A DNA stretch of 38,509 nucleotides. Source: Methylotenera sp. GTDB lineage: Bacteria; Pseudomonadota; Gammaproteobacteria; Burkholderiales; Methylophilaceae. This document shows positions 16,128 to 23,990 of the stretch, piece by piece (within the stretch, counting starts at the first letter, position 1; every line of letters starts with the position of its first letter). The DNA lies in assembly GCA_020035195.1 (NCBI GenBank), contig JAIQBT010000070.1, forward strand, positions 1 to 38,509, written 5' to 3'. A program made the translations under genes and the position numbers. The notes below the pieces were generated by a model that saw nothing but the letters and a program-made list of their open reading frames with translations, made no database searches and was not told where the DNA came from.

Positions 16128-16958
16128 TTACCAATAAAAAAAGACCGCGAGCACATGGGCTATCATGGCCATCAATAAGGCGATGGCAAAAGGCACGTGG
16201 AAGTAGAGCCAAAAGCCCATGCGTGCCCGGTACATCAAATCTTGCCTGGCGCGTTTCACCAAGGATTCGCGGCGCACCATAATCGAGTACAAGTCGCGGT
16301 AAAGTTTACGCTGGTCGGCCGGTAAATCTTGCCCTAGCATGGTGAGCTCTTCGACGGCCATGGCCGTTGGGCAATCCGGTTGAAACCCGCGAAGTTGCTC
16401 TAACAAACCTATGCCTATGGAGGTTTCGCGGCAGGCGCGCATCACCGTGTTATTGATGTCGTCTGGCATTACCAAGGCAATTTGGCGCGCCATTTTGTCC
16501 GACTCGGCGATACGCAATAACAGGCCATCTAAATTGTCCTCGCCCATGTTTTCCGTCATCAAGCGCGGGTAGATCATGTAGGCATAGTTACCAAAAAAGC
16601 CACTCACCACCACAATCAATAAGAGGCCGTAGGTCACCGTGTGTATATTTAAACCGTAATTAAAGCCGCTGTGAAAGGTGGCAATAAAGGTCAGGGCTGT
16701 GCCTAAATAGATGTGGGCAGACAGCCAGGCTTGGGTGGTGCCACTGCTGCGGTAACGGCGTTTGCGGATGCCATACCATGCCATCCAAAACACCAAGGCC
16801 GCTGAGATGGTGCCTAAGGTGTAACCCAGCCAACTGCCGCCGTAATGGCCGACCGCCGGTTCAAAGACCAGGAAGGCCGCGAAGGCGAGTAAAATCATCA
16901 CCACCGCCAGTTTGAAGTAGCGGTATTTTTTGTAATCGAAAATATTGCTGTGTTGCAT
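16128..16958 (-). CDS. Five-helix membrane protein, probable diheme cytochrome b-like subunit
   Basis: A 276-residue inner-membrane protein. Hydrophobic segments lie near residues 14-32, 44-64, 83-100, 108-132 and 248-275. Histidines sit at positions suited to heme ligation: W-L-S-A-H and F-H-S-G-F-N-Y-G-L-N-I-H in or near the third and fourth helices, and Y-F-H plus I-A-H in the last. A roughly 100-residue charged helical domain separates helices four and five on one membrane side. I cannot assign it to a named family with certainty; it resembles the cytochrome b subunits that pair with ferredoxin-like and multiheme partners. It lies 10 bp after the FAD/cNMP/ferredoxin gene and 15 bp before the decaheme gene. 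Confidence 0.72.
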   Translation of the reverse strand: MQHSNIFDYKKYRYFKLAVVMILLAFAAFLVFEPAVGHYGGSWLGYTLGTISAALVFWMAWYGIRKRRYRSSGTTQAWLSAHIYLGTALTFIATFHSGFNYGLNIHTVTYGLLLIVVVSGFFGNYAYMIYPRLMTENMGEDNLDGLLLRIAESDKMARQIALVMPDDINNTVMRACRETSIGIGLLEQLRGFQPDCPTAMAVEELTMLGQDLPADQRKLYRDLYSIMVRRESLVKRARQDLMYRARMGFWLYFHVPFAIALLMAMIAHVLAVFFYW

Positions 16959-16968
16959 GGCTTGAGTA

Positions 16969-19467
16969 TTAATCCTCGTCGTCGTTCATTAGTTTGGCGT
17001 CGCCACCTGCGCCACCGGCGTAGCTTAACAAGGCTTCCGGTTTTACCCGGAGCGCTGCGCCCACAGGGCATGCCCGCACGCACACGGGGCCGCCGCTGAT
17101 GTCTTTACACATATCGCATTTCACCGCCACTTTGGCGCCGTCTGTGACCGGTACGGATTTGGGTTTGATGCCCAAGAGCATTTGCACGATGCTGGGTTCT
17201 TTTTGCTCGTGTATCACCGACATTTGTATCACGTCGTACGGGCAGTTTTCTTGGCAATTGCCGCAGCCTATGCAACTGTCGTCTATGTAGACCTCGCCAT
17301 GCGGCGCTCGGTGTATGGCGTCCGGCGGGCAATCTTTCATGCAATGCGGGTGCTCGCAATGGCGGCAGGAAGTCGGCACGCGGATGTTGGCAAAAATAGG
17401 GCCGGCATCGCGGTCTAATCGAGTGGCGCCGCCGTGGGTGTCTGCACACGCTTGCTCGCAATGGTTGCAACGCACGCACAAGGATTCATCAATCAGCAAC
17501 ACGTCGGTGGCTTCGCCCAGGCCTTGTTGGATTAAAAAGGAAATTAAGTTGGATGGGCTGGATTGCTTGCCCGTGACGTTATTGCTTTCAAACGCCGTTT
17601 CTAGCTGCTGGCGATTTTCTTGATCCTGCAAATGCTGCAGGTAGCGCGCATCCAATTCGCCGCGTATTTCTGGGTTACGCGCAATGATGTCGCGCATGCG
17701 CCCGGCCTCAATAAACACCGCTTCCGTGGCTATCGCCGCACGCACCGTGGCATAGCGGGGTTCACCCGAAATCAAAGACATCTCGCCGACATAGTGCCCG
17801 GCAGCCACATAGAACAGCACCACCTCGCGCCCCCCTATCATGTGTGACACGGTTACCGATCCGCTTTGTATGAGGTAGAGGCCATCGGCCTCATCGCCTT
17901 CATGGAATAATTCCTCGCCGGCGGCGTAGTTTTTTAAGGTGGCGTTATTCGCCACATCGTTTAGATCTTTTTCGCTAAGCGACAAGCCTATGCAAAGGTG
18001 GATGATGGTTTTAATGGCCACCTCATTTAAGATGCGGCGCATGGATTGCACGGAATCAATCAGCTTCTGCATCACCCGTCTAGGCGTTTCAATTAACACG
18101 CAGGCTTGCGTGGCACGCACGGTACCGGCGCGGCGGCGGCCAGAGACCAGAGCCAGCTCGCCAAAGAACTCACCGGCTTTGAGAGTGCCATCGGGCACAT
18201 CGTCGTCGTCTATCAGTATGTCCAACTCGCCTTCGACAATAAAAAAGAAGGTGGTGCTGTAATCGTTGCGTTTAAATATAACATCGCCGGCTTGTGGCAA
18301 TAAAATGGCGCTTTCTAATACCAGCTCACGCAGTTGCAAGGTGCTGAGCATGGCCAGCAAAGGCACGCTTTTGCGTATTTTTTCCAAGACGTCGTCTATG
18401 CCACGGTCCGTGCAAAAGCTGGCAAATTTTTCACGCAATAATTGACTGTCGGCCGGCTCAACCGGGTTTCCCAGAATATGCTCAATGACATCGTAGCCTT
18501 GATTAATGCCTTGCTTGATCAGCGGGTAGCCGGCTAGTGCGCCTATGACATACAAGCCAGGCACGCTGGATTCATAGTGCGACGACAATTGCGGTAAGGC
18601 ATACAAATCAGGGGTGGAAAAGCCCACGCCAAAACTTTCTAACAAGGGCCGTGGCGATAGCGCACCCAAGCGAGCAATGACGCGGTGGCAAGGTATACGC
18701 TCTACCCCATTGGCCGTGTTGGCGAACACTGTAATGGGGTAGTCGCCCGTGGCATTCGCTTCTATGGATTGCGGTTTGGTCTCCAGCAACCAGTCCAACA
18801 CCCCGCGTTTTTTCGCTTCGGTTAATTGACTAAGGTTGATCTCCTTACAATTGCTGAAGTCTTCCGCGCGATTGAGGATGATGAGTTGGTTGCGCGCCGA
18901 TAAGGCGATGGCGTTTTCCACGCCGCTGTCACCGCCACCAATGACTACGATGGTTTCATTTTGGTAAGCATCGGGATCATCCAGTTGGTATTGAATTTGT
19001 GGCAAATCGCCGCCTGGAATGTCCAGTTGGCGTAAGCTGCCTTGCACGCCCATGGCCAGCACGGCATTTTTAGTGCGTAGGCTGCTGCCGTCGTCCAGTT
19101 CCACTAATAAGCCATCGGCTTGTTGCTGTATGCCCACGGCTTTTGCCCCATAGCGCACATTCACTTGGTGCTCGGCCATGGTCTGTTCCCAGGTCTGCAA
19201 TACCGATTCGCGCGAGGATGCCGTGAAAGGCAAAGCGCTGCGCAAGGGTAAGCCGCGCGGTTCAGACATCACCAATTTGCCGCGCTGGTAATTGCGCACG
19301 GTATTGGCAGGGGCTTGTTCTGCTTCTAATAATAAGTAGCTCAAGCCTTGTTGGCTGGCGCGCACGGCCGCGGACAAGCCGCTAGGACCAGCGCCTATGA
19401 TGACGATGTCATATAAGGGGTTGGTCGCCGACTTGGCTGACTTTTTATTTTTTTCAGCTTTTGCCAT
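16969..19467 (-). CDS. FAD/NAD(P) oxidoreductase fused to two cyclic-nucleotide-binding domains and a 4x[4Fe-4S] ferredoxin
   Basis: An 832-residue cytoplasmic fusion. Residues 18-330 are a thioredoxin-reductase-like module with FAD motif G-A-G-P-S-G (25-30) and NAD(P) motif G-G-G-D-S-G (177-182). The C-x-x-C redox disulfide of true thioredoxin reductase, expected between these motifs, is absent. Two cNMP-binding domains follow (about 370-490 and 500-620), each with a phosphate-binding cassette: G-E-F-F-G-E-L-A-L with R-R-R-A-G-T-V, and V-G-E-M-S-L-I with P-R-Y-A-T-V. The C-terminal part has 16 cysteines in four groups (C-V-R-C-x-x-C, C-R-H-C, C-I-G-C-x-x-C, C-D-M-C), as in DmsB/HybA-type electron-transfer subunits. 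It probably passes NAD(P)H electrons via FAD and Fe-S to the membrane partner, under cNMP control. Confidence 0.92.
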   Translation of the reverse strand: MAKAEKNKKSAKSATNPLYDIVIIGAGPSGLSAAVRASQQGLSYLLLEAEQAPANTVRNYQRGKLVMSEPRGLPLRSALPFTASSRESVLQTWEQTMAEHQVNVRYGAKAVGIQQQADGLLVELDDGSSLRTKNAVLAMGVQGSLRQLDIPGGDLPQIQYQLDDPDAYQNETIVVIGGGDSGVENAIALSARNQLIILNRAEDFSNCKEINLSQLTEAKKRGVLDWLLETKPQSIEANATGDYPITVFANTANGVERIPCHRVIARLGALSPRPLLESFGVGFSTPDLYALPQLSSHYESSVPGLYVIGALAGYPLIKQGINQGYDVIEHILGNPVEPADSQLLREKFASFCTDRGIDDVLEKIRKSVPLLAMLSTLQLRELVLESAILLPQAGDVIFKRNDYSTTFFFIVEGELDILIDDDDVPDGTLKAGEFFGELALVSGRRRAGTVRATQACVLIETPRRVMQKLIDSVQSMRRILNEVAIKTIIHLCIGLSLSEKDLNDVANNATLKNYAAGEELFHEGDEADGLYLIQSGSVTVSHMIGGREVVLFYVAAGHYVGEMSLISGEPRYATVRAAIATEAVFIEAGRMRDIIARNPEIRGELDARYLQHLQDQENRQQLETAFESNNVTGKQSSPSNLISFLIQQGLGEATDVLLIDESLCVRCNHCEQACADTHGGATRLDRDAGPIFANIRVPTSCRHCEHPHCMKDCPPDAIHRAPHGEVYIDDSCIGCGNCQENCPYDVIQMSVIHEQKEPSIVQMLLGIKPKSVPVTDGAKVAVKCDMCKDISGGPVCVRACPVGAALRVKPEALLSYAGGAGGDAKLMNDDED

Positions 19468-19683
19468 CGATTGCGAGGTATTTGTTTGAGGGTAGGGGTG
19501 CTTGCATGCTGATTAATGGGTGCTTATTTGCCTAAAGGGATTGCCTGATAATTAAGCCTAACCCCTGTTTGGGAGGCAATATGGTTGCGTGCTGGCATGG
19601 TTGGATAGTGGCATATTCGCCCCTATAAGTCAAAAGCCAGCGGACAAAACAGCAGGCTAATTTATACGCTGCTTGTGTGATGT

Positions 19684-19707
19684 AAATGTTACAAAAATGT
19701 AACATTT
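19684..19707. promoter_or_regulatory. Perfect 10-bp inverted repeat, candidate operator
   Basis: AAATGTTACA (19684-19693) and TGTAACATTT (19698-19707) are exact reverse complements separated by AAAA. The half-sites fit a dimeric regulator; the bases also match the loose TGT-N12-ACA pattern. No T tract follows, so it is not a terminator. The regulator is unknown. Confidence 0.55.
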
Positions 19708-19744
19708 TCCTTGAGCCAAAGCTTTTTTCATGGTATTTTTGCAC

Positions 19745-19761
19745 TGCGTCAAATTGACGCA
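19745..19761. promoter_or_regulatory. 17-bp palindrome resembling a RegA/PrrA/RoxR-type redox operator
   Basis: TGCGTCAAATTGACGCA is a perfect palindrome around one central base. Its GCGTC-N5-GACGC core fits the GCGNC-N5-GNCGC pattern described for redox-responsive RegA/PrrA/RegR/RoxR response regulators, which control terminal oxidases in other proteobacteria. It lies about 115 bp upstream of the first gene of the oxidase operon. The assignment rests on motif resemblance and position. Confidence 0.5.
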
Positions 19762-19788
19762 TGTTAAGGCGTGCTACGAAAAGATTAA

Positions 19789-19813
19789 AAATAGCCTGTT
19801 TCGCTGGCTATTT
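19789..19813 (+). other. Leader hairpin upstream of the oxidase operon
   Basis: AAATAGCC (19789-19796) pairs exactly with GGCTATTT (19806-19813) over a nine-base loop. No U tract follows directly. If transcription starts upstream it would form in the 5' leader, about 60 bases before the DUF2244 start. Function unknown. Confidence 0.4.
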
Positions 19814-19874
19814 CGACTTAATTTTCCCTAGGATGTTAAGTGAGGACTTTAAGTTTTTTGATTAAGGGCCGTGT

Positions 19875-20354
19875 ATGGCAGTAGCAGATTTGGGTTACAA
19901 GATTATAGCCAGGCCCAACAATTCATTGTCTGTAAACGACAGCGTTAAATTGCTAGCGGTATTGGCTGGCATAGCCTTAATAGTGGCATTGGGTTTTCTG
20001 CACATAGGCGCGTGGTTGGTGTTGCCGTTTGCTGGCTTGGAAATTTTGGCCTTTGCTTCCGCCTTCCGCTACATTTATTTGCATGCGGATGATTTTGATA
20101 GCATTACGATTGAAAGCGATCGCATTGTTGTAGAAAAAAGAAATGCCAAAGAAACAACGACAACGGTTTTTCAACGTTACTGGGCGCAAGTGAAAGTGCG
20201 TGATGTGGCGATGATAAAAGGCAGTAATGGTAGGTGTGCGCTATTTATAAGTTCACACGGTAATGAAGTGGAATTTGGTCGAAATTTTATAAACGATGAG
20301 CAGCGCAGCCAATTGGCGCGGGACCTCAGACAAAAATTAAAAAATATTAATTAA
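19875..20354 (+). CDS. DUF2244 family membrane protein
   Basis: A 159-residue protein with two adjacent transmembrane helices (about 26-42 and 46-66) and a C-terminal soluble beta-rich domain, the standard layout of DUF2244. The start R-P-N-x-S-L-S and the F-x-R-Y-W-A-x-V motif support the family. Members are frequently encoded next to cytochrome oxidase genes, but their function is unknown. AAGGG six bases before the ATG is a suitable ribosome site. It precedes coxB by 21 bp and is the first gene of the oxidase operon. Confidence 0.87.
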   Translation: MAVADLGYKIIARPNNSLSVNDSVKLLAVLAGIALIVALGFLHIGAWLVLPFAGLEILAFASAFRYIYLHADDFDSITIESDRIVVEKRNAKETTTTVFQRYWAQVKVRDVAMIKGSNGRCALFISSHGNEVEFGRNFINDEQRSQLARDLRQKLKNIN

Positions 20355-20375
20355 TTTAGTTTTGGAGTGAGTTTT

Positions 20376-21548
20376 ATGCGAGGTTTTACAAAAATTAGTT
20401 TAGCGCTATCGGCCATGCCGGCATCCTTTGCTGCGCATGCGGATTATGCTTGGAATTTCCCTGAGCCAGTCACGCCTATGGCCTTAGACACATTGCATGT
20501 GCACAACAAGTTCATGTTAATCACCATGGTGATTTTCTTTGTTGTTTTGGCCATCATGATTTACTCAATTTTTGCCCACAGAAAAAGCAAAAACTTCAAA
20601 GCCGTGAAAGATAAAACACCATCCACCGCGATGGAAATTTTTTGGACATTGGTGCCATTCGCCATTCTATTGTTGATTGACTTCGTCATCATGGGTATCC
20701 CTGCTTACCACAGCGTGATCATGATGGAAGACACTCGCGATAAAGCGACCATGGTGGTTAAAGTGACCGGTTCACAATGGCGTTGGCAATACGAATACTT
20801 AGACGGCGATGCTAAAGGCATTAAATTTGTCAGCAACCTGTCCACCCCTAAAGAGCAAACAGACAAGGGCTACCAAGGCAAGAAAGATGAACAATATTTG
20901 CTAGAAGTGGATAACCGTTTGGTCTTGCCAGTGGGTGAGAAAGTACGCATTTTAATGACGGCCACCGACGTAATGCATAACTGGTGGGTGCCGCAATTTG
21001 GTTCATCACGCTTGGCTGTGCCTGGTTTCTTACGTGAAACTTGGGTGCAAGTGGACAAAGCCGGTACTTACCGCGGCCAATGTAAAGAGTTGTGCGGTAA
21101 AGGCCATGGCTACATGCCAGTGGTGGTGGATGCCGTGCCTATGGAAGAATACAAGGCCTGGGTAGTGGCGAAGAAAGAAGAGATGGCAAAAGCCTCTGCC
21201 GGCGCTGACAAAGAATGGACTAAAGACGCGTTAATCGCTGAAGGCAAGGGCGTGTACGAGAAGAACTGTGCCGTTTGTCACCAAGTATCCGGTGCCGGTC
21301 TACCGCCAGCCTTCCCAGCATTGACTGGCAGTAAAGTGGCTTTAGGCCCAATCTTTGATGCCGATGGCAAATACCTAAAAGACGGCCATTTAGACCGTGT
21401 GTTAAACGGTATCCGTGTGATGCCAGGTTGGAAAGCCTTGCTTAATGACACCGAAATTGCTGCCGTGATTACCTACGAAAGAAACGCTTTAGGTAACAGC
21501 GTGGGGGATGTGTTACAACCCGCTCAAGTCAAAGCCGCACGTCAATAA
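20376..21548 (+). CDS. coxB: Cytochrome c oxidase subunit II with C-terminal cytochrome c domain (caa3 type)
   Basis: Subunit II takes electrons from cytochrome c through the CuA centre. From the ATG at 20376 (GGAG eight bases upstream; an in-frame GTG nine bases earlier overlaps that site and is rejected) the protein has 390 residues: a signal-like N-terminus cleaved near A-A-H-A, two transmembrane hairpin helices, then the cupredoxin domain. The CuA ligands are in C-K-E-L-C-G-K-G-H-G-Y-M, preceded by W-R-W-Q-Y and D-V-M-H-N-W. A C-terminal domain adds one heme c (C-A-V-C-H) with a distal Met in the R-V-M-P-G-W segment. The fused heme domain marks a caa3-type oxidase. Confidence 0.97.
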   Translation: MRGFTKISLALSAMPASFAAHADYAWNFPEPVTPMALDTLHVHNKFMLITMVIFFVVLAIMIYSIFAHRKSKNFKAVKDKTPSTAMEIFWTLVPFAILLLIDFVIMGIPAYHSVIMMEDTRDKATMVVKVTGSQWRWQYEYLDGDAKGIKFVSNLSTPKEQTDKGYQGKKDEQYLLEVDNRLVLPVGEKVRILMTATDVMHNWWVPQFGSSRLAVPGFLRETWVQVDKAGTYRGQCKELCGKGHGYMPVVVDAVPMEEYKAWVVAKKEEMAKASAGADKEWTKDALIAEGKGVYEKNCAVCHQVSGAGLPPAFPALTGSKVALGPIFDADGKYLKDGHLDRVLNGIRVMPGWKALLNDTEIAAVITYERNALGNSVGDVLQPAQVKAARQ

Positions 21549-21584
21549 CATTAATTATTTAGTTTGAGTAATCAGGAGAAGGTA

Positions 21585-23177
21585 ATGAGTACAACAACGG
21601 TAGCGCATCATGATGATCACGCTGAGCACCCAACCGGGATCATGCGTTGGTTAACCACCACTAACCACAAAGACATTGGGACTATGTATTTAACGTTCTC
21701 CCTAATTATGTTCTTTGTTGGCGGTGCGATGATTTTAGCCATACGCGCTGAGTTATTTCAGCCGGGTCTGCAGTTGATTAACCCAGAGTTTTTTAACCAA
21801 TTAATCGGTGTACATGCTTTGATTATGATTTTTGCGGCGCTTATGCCAGCGGCGACGGGTTTCGCTAACTGGATGATCCCATTGCAAATCGGTGCGCCAG
21901 ACATGGCCTTGCCGCGTTTGAATAACTGGGGTTTCTGGTTATTGCCACCCTCAGCTATTTTGCTAACCCTACCGTTCACCTTGGCCATGTTTGGTATCGG
22001 TGATGGTGCATTAGCCACCGGTTGGACCTTCTACCCACCGCTGTCTGTGCAAGGTGGTATCGGTGTGGATTTTGCGATTTTTGCGGTGCATTTGTTGGGT
22101 ATTTCTTCTGTCTTAGGTTCTATCAACATCATCGTTACTTTGTTCAATATGCGCGCGCCTGGCATGACCTTAATGAAAATGCCATTGTTCGCATGGGGTT
22201 GGTTAATTACTGCATTCTTGTTGGTAGCTACTATTCCTGTGTTAGCCGGTGCCGTGACTATGTTGCTGACAGACCGTCACTTCGGCACGCACTTCTTTGA
22301 TGCGGCCGGTGGTGGTGACCCAGTGATGTTCCAACATCTATTCTGGTTCTTCGGTCACCCTGAAGTGTATATTTTGTTATTACCGGTTTGGGGCTTCATT
22401 CCACAAATCTTAGAAACATTCTCACGTAAACCTATGTACGGTTACAAAGCGCAAGTATATTCATTCTGGGCGATTGGTGCCTTGTCTGTGGTCGTTTGGG
22501 CTCACCACTTCTTTACATCAGGTATGCCAGTGCCAGCCTTGTTGTACTTCATGTACAGCACCATGGCGATTTCATTGCCACTAGCTGTGATGTTCTTCTG
22601 CTGGATTAAAACCATGTGGAAAGGCTCCATGAGCTTTGAGACACCAATGTTGTTTACCGTGGGTTGGATTATCCTATTTGGTATCGGCGGTTTAACCGGT
22701 TTAGTGTTGGCTGACGTTGCGGCCGATGCGCAATACCACAACAGTTACTTCGTGGTAGCGCACTTCCACTACACCTTATTTGCCGGCGGCATCATGGGTA
22801 TCATGGCTGGTGTGTATTTCTGGTTACCAAAAATGACCGGTCATATGTACAACGAGAAATTAGGGAAAATACATTTCTGGTTAACAGCGATTTCATTCAA
22901 CCTAACCTTTATTCCTCAGTTCTTCTTAGGTTTGGCTGGTATGCCACGTCGTATTCCTGACTATGCCTTGCAATTCGCTGAATTCAACATGATTTCATCG
23001 ATTGCAGCCTTCGTCTTGGGCTTGTCACAATTGTTATTTGTTTACAACATTGTGAGCTGCGTTAAAGGCGGCAAGAAAGCCACGGATCAGGTTTGGGAAG
23101 GCGCGAAAGGTTTGGAGTGGACATTGCCTTCACCACCGCCATACCATAGCTTTACTGAGCAACCTACCGTTAAGTAA
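21585..23177 (+). CDS. coxA: Cytochrome c oxidase subunit I
   Basis: The catalytic heme-copper subunit that reduces O2 and pumps protons in the inner membrane. The ATG at 21585 has AGGAG six bases upstream; a TTG 21 bases earlier in frame is rejected. The 530 residues form twelve helices. Key sites: N-x-x-I-P-L-Q-I-G-A-P-D-M (D-channel Asp), W-F-F-G-H-P-E-V-Y-I-L (CuB His, cross-linked Tyr and the D-channel Glu), H-H-F-F-T-S-G-M (two CuB His), T-M-W-K-G-S region (K-channel), and H-F-H-Y-T-L-F (heme ligands). This is an A-type heme-copper oxidase. A stable hairpin follows the stop. Confidence 0.98.
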   Translation: MSTTTVAHHDDHAEHPTGIMRWLTTTNHKDIGTMYLTFSLIMFFVGGAMILAIRAELFQPGLQLINPEFFNQLIGVHALIMIFAALMPAATGFANWMIPLQIGAPDMALPRLNNWGFWLLPPSAILLTLPFTLAMFGIGDGALATGWTFYPPLSVQGGIGVDFAIFAVHLLGISSVLGSINIIVTLFNMRAPGMTLMKMPLFAWGWLITAFLLVATIPVLAGAVTMLLTDRHFGTHFFDAAGGGDPVMFQHLFWFFGHPEVYILLLPVWGFIPQILETFSRKPMYGYKAQVYSFWAIGALSVVVWAHHFFTSGMPVPALLYFMYSTMAISLPLAVMFFCWIKTMWKGSMSFETPMLFTVGWIILFGIGGLTGLVLADVAADAQYHNSYFVVAHFHYTLFAGGIMGIMAGVYFWLPKMTGHMYNEKLGKIHFWLTAISFNLTFIPQFFLGLAGMPRRIPDYALQFAEFNMISSIAAFVLGLSQLLFVYNIVSCVKGGKKATDQVWEGAKGLEWTLPSPPPYHSFTEQPTVK

Positions 23178-23184
23178 GCACGCC

Positions 23185-23213
23185 AACTCGGCTTGATGAT
23201 CAAGCCGAGTTTT
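23185..23213 (+). terminator. Stable hairpin with short T tract after coxA
   Basis: AACTCGGCTTGA (23185-23196) and TCAAGCCGAGTT (23200-23211) are exact reverse complements around a three-base core. Only four T residues follow (23210-23213), so it probably ends transcription partially or stabilises the coxBA message, lowering expression of the assembly genes downstream. Confidence 0.65.
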
Positions 23214-23226
23214 ATATTGGAATACT

Positions 23227-23340
23227 ATGACTAAGCAAGCCGCAGGCAAAAAATTAAGCAATAAGCATATCGCCATGGTACTAGGCGGGCTGGCTTTAAT
23301 TTGTTATGTAGTATCGATGTTTGTGATATGGCAAAAGTAA
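23227..23340 (+). CDS. Cytochrome oxidase small assembly protein
   Basis: A 37-codon gene beginning M-T-K-Q-A-A-G-K-K-L-S-N-K-H and continuing with one transmembrane helix (M-V-L-G-G-L-A-L-I-C-Y-V-V-S-M-F-V-I-W), ending in Q-K. A basic N-terminus plus single helix at this exact place, between coxA and ctaG, is typical of the small assembly proteins of betaproteobacterial oxidase operons. It may assist subunit I maturation together with CtaG. The 3' end overlaps the ctaG start by 13 bases in another frame, suggesting translational coupling. No strong ribosome site is seen. The gene is real by position and composition; the function is inferred. Confidence 0.8.
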   Translation: MTKQAAGKKLSNKHIAMVLGGLALICYVVSMFVIWQK

Positions 23341-23900
23341 AAAACAGCGAACCGCTATCGCAAAAACAGCAACTGGATTTGAAAAATAAAGTTTTAGTGC
23401 GCAAGCTCCTTTGGATGCTCTTAGGATCTTTGCTGTTTGCCTTTGCCTTGGTGCCGATTTACGACGTGTTATGTGAAATGACCGGCCTCAATGGCAAGAC
23501 TAAAAATTCTGCAGCCGTGTTGGCAGAAGCTAAGGTAGATGAATCGCGTTGGGTGACGGTGCAATTTACCACTAACGTGATGCCGGGTTTAGGCTGGAAT
23601 TTCTACCCTAAACAAAGCAGCATTAAAATGCACCCAGGCCAAATTGAAACCGTGGCGTTTGTAGCAAAAAACACCACCAATCAAGTGGTGATTGGACGCG
23701 CAATTCCTAGCATTTCCCCGGGTATTGCGGCGGCTAATCTAAAAAAGATAGAGTGTTTTTGTTTCGTGAATCAGGCCTTAAAACCGGGTGAAGAAAAAGA
23801 AATGCCTTTGCGGTTTTTTGTGAGCCCGCAACTGCCAAAAGATGTGTCTGACATGACTTTGTCCTACGCATTCTTTCCATCAGCAGACGACATTAAGTAA
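23328..23900 (+). CDS. ctaG: Cytochrome c oxidase assembly protein CtaG/Cox11
   Basis: Cox11 inserts copper into the CuB site of subunit I. From the ATG at 23328 (M-A-K-V-K-N-S; nine upstream in-frame codons lie inside the small-protein gene) the protein has 190 residues, typical for the family. One N-terminal transmembrane helix (about 29-45) anchors a periplasmic immunoglobulin-like domain. The copper-binding C-F-C-F motif is present in K-K-I-E-C-F-C-F-V-N-Q, followed by the conserved L-x-P-G-E-E-K-E-M-P-L-R-F-F-V. It lies directly between the small assembly gene and coxC, the usual order. Confidence 0.96.
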   Translation: MAKVKNSEPLSQKQQLDLKNKVLVRKLLWMLLGSLLFAFALVPIYDVLCEMTGLNGKTKNSAAVLAEAKVDESRWVTVQFTTNVMPGLGWNFYPKQSSIKMHPGQIETVAFVAKNTTNQVVIGRAIPSISPGIAAANLKKIECFCFVNQALKPGEEKEMPLRFFVSPQLPKDVSDMTLSYAFFPSADDIK

Positions 23901-23990
23901 GCATTAAGTGGTGAGTAGTAGCAGGTGAGGAGATAGCGGCAGTTTCGCTATTTGAATTTAAAATATAAAAAAATGCACGGGAGTTATTGC

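Larger units (their letters stand above)
19468..19874. other. 407-bp divergent intergenic regulatory region
   Basis: No credible gene is seen here; a 76-codon minus-strand frame has no ribosome site and unusual composition. The region separates the minus-strand electron-transfer operon from the plus-strand oxidase operon. It contains a 10-bp inverted repeat at 19684-19707, a 17-bp palindrome at 19745-19761 and a hairpin at 19789-19813, all nearer the oxidase side. The stretch 19468-19680 shows no distinct element to me. Confidence 0.6.

Noticed and set aside
16969-19467. Plain thioredoxin reductase (trxB) annotation
   Set aside because: The redox C-x-x-C is absent and two cNMP-binding plus ferredoxin domains are fused, so the simple name would mislead.
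19532-19762. A 76-codon minus-strand frame in the divergent intergenic region
   Set aside because: It spans both palindromes, has odd composition and no ribosome site; a regulatory region is the better reading.
23901-23990. A DUF2970 gene between ctaG and coxC, as in many betaproteobacteria
   Set aside because: The 90-bp gap holds only a small hairpin and the coxC ribosome site; no such frame exists.
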